A program made the translations under genes and the position numbers. A model generated the notes under the pieces. The model was not told the DNA's origin. It did no database searches and worked only from the letters and a program-made list of their open reading frames with translations. From Eutypella sp. D-1 (Eukaryota; Ascomycota; Sordariomycetes; Xylariales; Diatrypaceae), in the NCBI GenBank assembly GCA_023313575.1, contig JAJTTP010000005.1:1798001-1862000 (forward strand): 64,000 nt of DNA, written 5' to 3'. Of the stretch, positions 56,489 to 64,000 are shown piece after piece. The stretch's first letter is position 1. The number at the start of each line of letters is the position of its first letter.

Positions 56489-58743
56489 TCATATGGCAGA
56501 TAAGTAGGACACAATCATGTTGCCTTCTCCGGGGTTCCCAACCGGGTCCTCTGCGCCGTATGTCAAACATGTCAGCAATTCAGGGATTAAACAAGCGTAT
56601 GACTGCCGTCCAGCGCCGATAAGGCTTCATGTCTTGGATTTCCCAGTACTCACGTAAAGCGGGATGGAGCATAGGAAGCTCAGACCGGCGGCCACGGCGT
56701 ACATGATCCACACAACCGACATGGCTCCCGTCACCTCTGGGATGACTAGTTGCTGCTCAGTTTCGGACAGCGCACGGTAGGCCGCGCTCGACGTGCCCGC
56801 AACCAGCTGCGTGATCTGGGCATCGCCGGCGTCCGGAAGGACCGCCGCGATCCTCCGGACGGCGGTATTTTGAAAGGTGGAACCGCATACGGATAGAAAT
56901 TGTATCATTCCGAGGACCTGAGCTTATGGTGGGAATTGAATATGTAAGTAGAGTCACGACTAGGCAGTAAAAAATGGTGGCAGTACTCACCGATGGTGAT
57001 GGCATTGACGGCATTGGCGAGGTCGTGTGGCGGCACGTGAGATTGTGCGATGGGGAATCCGGCCACTATGTAACAGCCGGCTCCCACACCAATGAGAATC
57101 AGATAGCCGTAGATGTTCGCATTCGGCGTCGCCTCATCAATGGTGCCTACACGTTCTGGTCAGGGACTCCTCTTTGACGTATAGAAATCACGTAGACTCA
57201 CACATAAGGGCGGTTCCGACCATGAGCACCGCGCTGCCCCCGATGAACCAGGGGGATATGAGAGGAAACTTGGGCATGAGGACCCCATTGGCCATAGAAA
57301 TAACCACCATGGAGATTACTAAAGGCAAGAGCCGAACACCAGCGTCAAGAGGACCATCACCCTAGTTGTTCTTCCCGTTAGCGATAGCAGCGATGCGGAC
57401 GTTTCCAAACGGGCAACCTACCCTCACGAATTGAAAGTAAAGCGGTACGTAGTAAGTGCCACTCTGTAGAGGTCTCGTCAGCTTGAGGGATGTTCCATCT
57501 TTGTAACCCTTTATAAGCGACTGAGGACTGACACACCAGAATGATCCCGGATGACATGAAAATTTGGATCTGCATATTGAGCACAACGGGATTCCTGAAG
57601 AAATGCACGGGGTACAGCCTGTCTGCCTGGTCAACGCCAGGGTGGTACTTGGCTGCGAGTACGGTCAGGATGAGGAGTACGCCCGTAACGGTCCACAAGG
57701 CTATTTCAGATCCCGAATTATAATCGTATATGAGACCGCCGAAGGAAATGGCCATAGTCAAACTACAAGACCCGGCAACGAACAGAACAGTCATAACCCA
57801 GTCGACCATGCGGAGTTTCTGGATAAACGTTTTGTCGGGATTGGAGATTACATCTGGGAATAGCAAGAGATATGCTGGGGCGAAGAAACCTCCAACCACC
57901 AAGTTGATATAGAAGCCCTATTCTTGTATTAGTTTCTCGCTCCCATGGTATCGCAAGCTACTAATTATATTCCATATCAGATGTGAAAGATTCACCTACC
58001 CAACGCCAGGTAGCTGAGCTTGTGGCGAACGCACCGCCTACCTATATCAAAGTCAGCCGCTTATCAGTGGTCCCAGACAGAGACGTTCATACCACAGGGC
58101 CCAGCACACTTCCAAGTCCCCACATCACAGTGCTTCCGGCTATGTATGCGGGCTTCTCCCTGGAATTCGTGAGGACCGAAACGTAGGTGAGCGTGCCGGA
58201 GTAGAGGCCGGAACCGCCGACGCCGGCGATGATGCGACCCACAATTAGGGCGTTCATATTCGGCGCTGCACCGCAGATGGCACTGCCGATCTCGAAGAGC
58301 AGGATGTTGAAGAGATAGATCCACTTGATATTGAACACGCCGTAGGCCTTGCCCCAGGACAGGATGGTCATGTTGCCAAGCGCGAATCCGGTGCCGATCC
58401 ACGGCAGTAGTTCCACGCTGCCGAAGTCCTCGAGAACTGAGGGTTGGATGTCGGCTACGATCGTGTTGTCGAGCGCGAAGAGAAACGTGGTTGACAACAT
58501 GGCGGCGTATGCAACCGCCCACTAAACACGATGTATTAGCAAAGAAATCAGAGAAGTCTGCTTTAGTACTTGGGGGCATATGAATGGCACATAATCGAGT
58601 ACCTTCCATCCATGAATAGAGCGTGGTGATTGCTCGGTCTGAGCGGCAGTCGAGGACGCATCATTTTCGACGCCTTTCTGATCATCGTGGTATCTGTCAT
58701 TTGTAATTTCAGGGTCCCTAGATAGCTCCATGGACGTACCCAT
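56489..58743 (-). CDS. MFS drug:H+ antiporter, DHA14 (14-span) type
   Basis: Nine exons: 58743-58603, 58521-58093, 58041-58000, 57917-57537, 57463-57422, 57361-57202, 57146-56991, 56922-56654, 56551-56489, all in frame, 560 residues. After a polar N-terminus come the DHA14 motifs LDNTIVADIQP (span 1), WIGTGFALG, WGKAYGVFN (motif A region), GRIIAGVGGSGLYSG and GWRW-like ATWRW followed by GFYINLVVGG. Fourteen helices are expected. Many relatives export fungal toxins or azoles, using the proton gradient at the plasma membrane. The final splice (56552-56653; GTGAGT donor, GCTGAC branch, CAG acceptor) changes the C-terminus; without it translation stops at 56627 after YVSTGKSKT. Confidence 0.88.
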
Positions 58744-59802
58744 TGTAGTAACTTAAAGCATGAGAAGATTTAATATATGATAAGAGAAAAGGGTAGATGG
58801 GCTCATCAGTGAAGCGTGGTATCATCCAAGGCACAAATCGATAGTTAAGTCTCCGTGGACTACATGATGAAGGCTTTGACACTGATTATTTATATATAGT
58901 CTAAAGAGCTACCGTATACTTACGACGCGGGCCAGGCGTCCGTTCTTGAAGTAATTGGTCTCTATAATGCTATTAACCATCTTGGTGGACCCCCAATAGG
59001 GGCCAGGGCGTCAGGGCGCCAGGGGTAGGACTAGTGATCATTTGACCAATAGAAAGGGGGCGGCCGCTCGTCCGCCCTCTAGTGATTGGCTGTTGATGGC
59101 TTCCGTCGGCGTCCGCTTATCATATTAAAACCACTCCCTCATGGTCGGCTTATATCACCCGCCCTATATTCTACGCGGCCTTTGTAAGGGTATTGGACAA
59201 CGTAATCACGCCCCTATCCACCTTTCACCTTATTAACAGCTGGTCAGCAAGTAGGTGATAATGCATATAAATTCATTATATATGTAATGTCTAACACGAC
59301 ACGATGCATTAGATAGGCATCGATTGTAATGCCTGAGGAGTCATATCAACCAGTTCCACGTCTATCTTATACAAGGCACGGACAGTAGTCTGCTATCTTT
59401 CGTCTTACTAGTTAGCATCTTCGATTTTTCACTTTGCTTGATGTTTTCTTTTTTTCTTTTTTTTTTGGTTAACGCGGCTTTACATTGATCACGGGCCCTA
59501 CTGTCGACCACGCGGGGCCTCATTCACAAACATGTGTCCCGCAATTCACACTATTATATTGACCTTCGAATATTACCGCCATTCATACTTTCACTTATTC
59601 AGACGGATTCTTTCTTAAAGTCTATGTTCGGGTATAGGGTATCTTGACAACAGCAAAAGATGTTCTCCTCACTCGCTGCTACTATATATACATATAGCCA
59701 TGAAGGGGCGTAGGGCCTAGTTGATTGCTTTGAGAACACCTGGCCGCCTACACATATAAACGAAGTGAGAATCCATGTGTAGCCTCGCTTAAGTACGTGA
59801 CA
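58744..59802. other. Intergenic, nothing seen
   Basis: Promoter of the MFS exporter on the left and 3' end of the second regulator on the right. A T run (59448-59467) and AT-rich stretches; no gene. Confidence 0.5.
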
Positions 59803-61973
59803 TCATGAACCAATGGCATCGAATTCTATCTTCTGCTCCAGCTCATGTAGCTTCGTGGCGATCGCAGCGGTGGAGTTATGCCAAAAGCCATCCGGTCCTT
59901 CTGAGCGGTCCAATGCCGAGAAGAGGAATCGGAGGGAGTGGGCGACTCCGCTTGAGGCGGCGTGGCGCGGGTCCATGGCGGCCAGCTCCCGGCATAGCGG
60001 CTTCATGGCCATAGCAATAGGCCAGTTGATGAACGTCGACTGGAGAAGGAAAACGGCCCGCTCGGGCTTCTCGGTCGGCCAGGTCAGACGCACGGCGCTA
60101 GATATCTTGTAGGCCGCTGCGGCGGAGAGCTTCTGATTCTCCGCGGCGAGTGCGCCGGGTAAACCCTGGCGGTGCACCTGATTGATCGCAGCCTCTCGGG
60201 AATGGATCTCAATGGCACAGATGTTCATGTGCACGGTGAAAGCCACGGGGTCTCCCCGAACAGAGGATGTGTTAAGTTGTGACTTCAGTGTAGAGCTGTA
60301 ATCGCCGATCGTCTTGAGCAGCGCATAGTGTCTATCCCAAAATCTACCGGAATTCGACGACCCCACATGTTCAAAACATCGGATGATCAGCTCTACTATA
60401 AGCACGCATGCTGCATATGAGGATAGGTTCGAACTGCACCCATCAATGTTCTTGCAGGCGTCACGCAGCAACGGCATCGGACCTGGTGTAAAGCCTGATC
60501 CGAGCTGGCCTGGGGATGGCAAGCGGACATCTATACTCTATTGGAAAACATCAGCTTACAGGCCAAATACAATGGCTTTACGAGAAAGTATTTACCGCTG
60601 CGTCTCCTAGTTCGCAAGCTGTCCCTGTACGTGTGCTGACGTGACACTCAAATCTGCCACATGTTAAACATCATGACTTAAAGAAGCATATAGTCTTTCA
60701 ACTGTGGGTAATAGACCGTTCGATATCTTATAGATAAATGATTCATGTTTAAATGGTACTTACTACACATGCATTAGCACTTTCTGTGGTAGTTGTTTGG
60801 GGTGGGGGGGGGGGGGGGGTTCTAGGCAAAGGGTGATGAAAGGTTAATATCCCCAGTGTCAGGCGAAGAATTTTCAATCGTCATACCATGTATAGAGCCC
60901 AGAATGATCGTCTTCGCTCTTCTAGTAACAGCTCGTCGTCCGTTGGTGCTAGGTGGCTACGTAATTCGGAAAGCTCATTGCCTGGGATAGTCTCACAGTC
61001 CATTTGATGCAAGCCCAAAATCCTGGAAAGCCTAATGGCCCGACCAATGGTCACCCAGGCCCTGAGTGGTCTCCTTCCTCTGATCTCGTGTCGGATGATG
61101 AAGAGAAGTGCTTGGAACAGGTTGAGGCTGGCAAGATTACCTTCCTCCTCCTCGCGCTCGCATTCCTCGGCATATTTGCGTGCCATGTGATAGCACGGTT
61201 GTTGTAGGTGGTCATACTGCGATGAGATCGTGCAGCCAATCAGTGCAATACCATAGCTTAACGAGAGTAAAGGGAGTGACTCTGGAGTTAAAGCCAGCTC
61301 TGCGACAAATCGCTCTTGATTGAGCCAGGGCAGAGCGTGGTATATAGTTGTAAAATAGTTGTTGTGGAGTGTAGCGAGATCCTCCGCCGAGACGCTTTGA
61401 CCATGACTTTCAGGTCGAGAGGAGAGTTCATCGGGGAAATACGGTAGCGCGGTTGGTATTGTGTGTGTGTTATCCGATAATCCTACCAAGGCAACATTAG
61501 ATGCTCCGTGGGTCGCTTCAGGGTAAGACTCACCGGAGCCCCCTGCAGTATTTGGGATGAAAAAGAAATCATCCATAGAGAAATTGATTTCAGAGAGGTC
61601 CTTTTCCCCAGGTATTCTATCGGAGGGCTCCGTCTGAAGATCGTACTGAGGCGGATGAGATATTGGCGAGGCAGATATAGCGGCGTGCTGACTGGGCTGA
61701 GTTTGAAGCTGAGATTGGCCAATAAGGCTCACATCGTCTGGACGTGAAATGCTCGCAGAAGCATCTTGTGAAGAAATATAATGCGGTGGCTGTGATTGCT
61801 GTGGGCTCATAGCTAACCGTGCCTCAGCCTTAGCCAAGCGATCCTGAAGTTCGAGAACCAGGCGAGGGAGGTCTTCCTTCGACGCTCTCGCTTGTTTACC
61901 ATAGCTACATGGTTTATTGAGACGGTCACAACGCGAACACTTGGGGTCAGCTCGATCACATCGAACCTTTCTT
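59803..61973 (-). CDS. Zn2Cys6-type fungal transcription factor, model incomplete
   Basis: Exons supported: about 61973-60891 (second half of a zinc cluster RCDRADPKCSRCDRLNKPC, coiled-coil-like LQDRLAKAEARL, Gln/Ser-rich linker, then the Fungal_trans domain up to RRRSFWALYM); a short internal exon ending at 60596 (RTGTACELGDAA); and 60537-59803 (SIDVRLPSPG to the stop). The first two zinc-binding cysteines should lie on an upstream exon, but I find no clean CxxC match; the best stretch (near 62078-62044) reads CSSKQRRR with one Cys missing. The join after ALYM is also unsettled. The gene lies next to the MFS exporter, and could regulate it. Confidence 0.7.
60800..60820. repeat. Poly-G tract inside a presumed intron of the regulator
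   Basis: GGGGTGG followed by 14 or more G lies in the stretch that should be the intron after ALYM; homopolymers like this are prone to misassembly. Confidence 0.7.
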
Positions 61974-62398
61974 CTAGTCTAATTGTAGTATCATACATTA
62001 GAAAAAGGTCCTCAAGTGTCACCGAATAGAGGTCATTTCGGTATATGTCGCTTTGTCTTCGACGTTGCTTCGAGCTACAGATGGCAGAAGCATAGTCTTA
62101 GAATGGGAATAGAAAAATGACTAACTACCAAACTGTTAGTCGTTATGCACAAGCAACCCAGTGTAGAGTGAAAGTGTCAACAAGTAGTAGATACAGTTAT
62201 GGGATAGAGGAAAGGGGGATACTGTCGGTATACGAACGGCATACGAGCGATACTGACTGCCGCCCGCCTTCCATCTGTTTCATCGTTTCATCGTATTTTT
62301 CTTTTTCATCATTACGTACCACAAGTATCGCAAGCTAGACGGCCGCTCAAACTCCGAGCTCCGCTCATCCTTACGCTCATTATCGCATTCAAGGAGGC

Positions 62399-62677
62399 TT
62401 AGAGAGCACTACCAGGCGCGACTGCTTTTTTGAGAGCTGTATATTCCTTGGTGATGTCTGTATGTTGGTAACCCCTATCCGTCGGAGGATCCACTACTAA
62501 GTACCGGCCAAGCCGGGTTACTGGAACAAGCAGCAGCTTCGATAGTGCAATATACGGATATTCATATATAGCAAATTCATATGTCGAGGGTTTACTATAA
62601 CAGCTACCGAGGTTCCCGTAAAACTCGGTCACCACGATCACAGTGCGCAGTCTGGTCCAAGCTGAGATCGTATCCAT
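62399..62677 (-). CDS. Doubtful 92-residue open frame
   Basis: ATG at 62677, stop at 62399. The middle has a hydrophobic stretch (YIALSKLLLVPV) and the end is charged (TDITKEYTALKKAV). No family recognised; it could be a fragment of a larger lost gene. Support is only that the frame is open with plausible composition. Confidence 0.25.
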   Translation of the reverse strand: MDTISAWTRLRTVIVVTEFYGNLGSCYSKPSTYEFAIYEYPYIALSKLLLVPVTRLGRYLVVDPPTDRGYQHTDITKEYTALKKAVAPGSAL

Positions 62678-63910
62678 TAAAGAATCCTTCTTTTGGATGG
62701 TTTCGATTATTCTATTATTATTCTATTTTTCTATGAACCTTGGAAGCCTACTTTACTACGTACCTACCGTTGCCTAGTAAGTAGCTAGACTAGGGGATCC
62801 CTTGACTTGGAAAGTTGAGACTTTACTCTACACTACTATGCAGGTCCGTTAATGCTCGAATGCGCTACCATGCTGTATCTTGCTTCTTAGTATCGGATGC
62901 ACCGATGCATTTTTAAGCAAACGTCGGTGGAGAGCGGTCTGCGTTCTGCGATCTTTATATGGTACCTGCTATATTTAGTAAAGTAACAAGCAACCCGGCA
63001 GCCGGTTGGCCTTCCCGCCTTTCTTGTTTGCATCAACCCCAGTGCTTACTTGATCGGCATAAGACATGAATTAGCTTAGTAGAAGAAGCTCTTCTGCCGC
63101 TCTCCCGGCGCCGGATGTTACATTCCAATGCGGCCGGCGATGTTGCAGTGTGACCGGTTCCCTTTCGGACGTCCGGTGCTGAGGTCATCACCGAGTGACT
63201 ATCACATAAAAATTACTGACCTGCCGATATACGACATGCCACTTTTACCATGTCCGTCGCACGACAAGCGCTCGGGCCGGGCCCTCGCACGGTCCGGCCG
63301 ACCGGGTCCTTCGGTTATCGGCGTTGGGCGCATCTAGAGGATCGGAAATACTCCAAAAGGTGGGTATACTATCCAGATCCCTGGGAGCGGATTAAATGTT
63401 GATTGGGTCATGATCTACCGGTCCCTGCAGTTTGCTGGGGCATCAGTAGAAGATCGAAGAGGTATGGGCCCAGCAAGTTCAGCTTGTGCAAGGTCCTCTT
63501 CCAAATGTCCTGATGTCCCCAGGCCTCGATGCCTCGATGCCGTTCCTACCCAGCCACTACCCTCGTATCAATGGAATACGAGATTTGAGACCTGGGATTC
63601 CGGTGGCCGACATGGAGCAACCTCGCCTAACCAGCCTATTCTAAGCAGCCTAGGATCATGCATCTCTTCATCCGGCTGTTTTTTTCACGTCCACGTTACC
63701 ACTACATGCTTGGTCTCTGCGGGGACGGTACAGCAACGCCAACACCGCATGACATCATGTGAGCCAACGATACGAAGACCCATCCATACGGGTAACAACG
63801 CAGTAACCACGATACCAATGCTACGAGAGACTGAGGTGAGCAGTTTGAGGAAAAAGTATTGGATGAAGCTCGGGAGGAGGCATAAGCATGTTTGTATAGT
63901 TATGCGTCGA

Positions 63911-63922
63911 CGTATATATAGA
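63911..63922 (+). promoter_or_regulatory. TATA-like element and CT-rich leader of a gene beyond the right edge
   Basis: TATATATAGAG at 63913-63923 is followed by CT-rich sequence (CTTTCTTCCATCTCATTCCC) as in fungal core promoters. No ATG follows within the window. Confidence 0.35.
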
Positions 63923-64000
63923 GGTCGAATCGCCTGCTTTCTTCCATCTCATTCCCATATTCTCACCAGCGCACTCTCGCATCCAAGAATACATACCAAC

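Larger units (their letters stand above)
61974..64000. other. Right-hand intergenic region
   Basis: Besides the possible start of the regulator (up to about 62100) and a small open frame at 62399-62677, I see no gene. The last 120 bases look like a promoter and leader of a plus-strand gene beyond the window. Confidence 0.4.

Noticed and set aside
1..64000. CRISPR arrays, bacterial operons, riboswitches or rRNA genes
   Set aside because: The window is eukaryotic (spliced fungal genes); no regularly spaced repeats of CRISPR type, no rRNA-like segments were seen.

Overview
The window reads as nuclear DNA of a filamentous ascomycete (Pezizomycotina, most likely Sordariomycetes). Genes are monocistronic and carry many short introns (48 to 120 bases, GTAAGT/GTGAGT donors, CTAAC/CTGAC-like branch sites, CAG/TAG acceptors). 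They include fungal-only families: Zn2Cys6 factors, DUF3632 and DUF7587 proteins, a tannase, and a 14-helix MFS exporter. Exon joins below were derived by hand from frame, splice consensus and family continuity. No transcript data were available.

Left part (1-25 kb) is accessory-looking. It holds the 3' part of an ABCC transporter, a degenerate Tpt1-like gene, a secreted GH43 glycosidase, a frameshifted DUF3632 gene, a BAHD/condensation-type acyltransferase, a secreted endonuclease/exonuclease/phosphatase-fold protein, two very small spliced genes, an acyltransferase of the penicillin acyltransferase (C45) family, an SDR, a DUF7587 gene and a truncated, frameshifted beta-lactamase-like pseudogene. 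Two diverged copies of a dispersed repeat (about 180 bp) lie just 3' of the DUF3632 and DUF7587 genes.

Middle part (26-42 kb) is largely conserved: PI-specific phospholipase C, the Rieske translocase Bcs1, a single-pass membrane protein, the GET-pathway co-chaperone Sgt2 (start codon alone on a 3-base coding exon) and a vacuolar HMT1-type half ABC transporter. The HMT1-like protein has an unusual long C-terminal tail with a near-perfect PAM2 motif and an RG-rich box. A variable minisatellite sits between Bcs1 and the membrane protein.

From 42 to 50.4 kb I find no convincing gene. The stretch has simple repeats and a few coding-like scraps. From 52 to 62 kb lies a second accessory group: a Zn2Cys6 regulator convergent with a tannase-family esterase, then a DHA14-type MFS exporter and a second Zn2Cys6-type regulator. 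This arrangement suggests a regulated module for aromatic esters or a toxic metabolite, but only by context. No NRPS, PKS or terpene synthase was seen, so I do not call a biosynthetic cluster.
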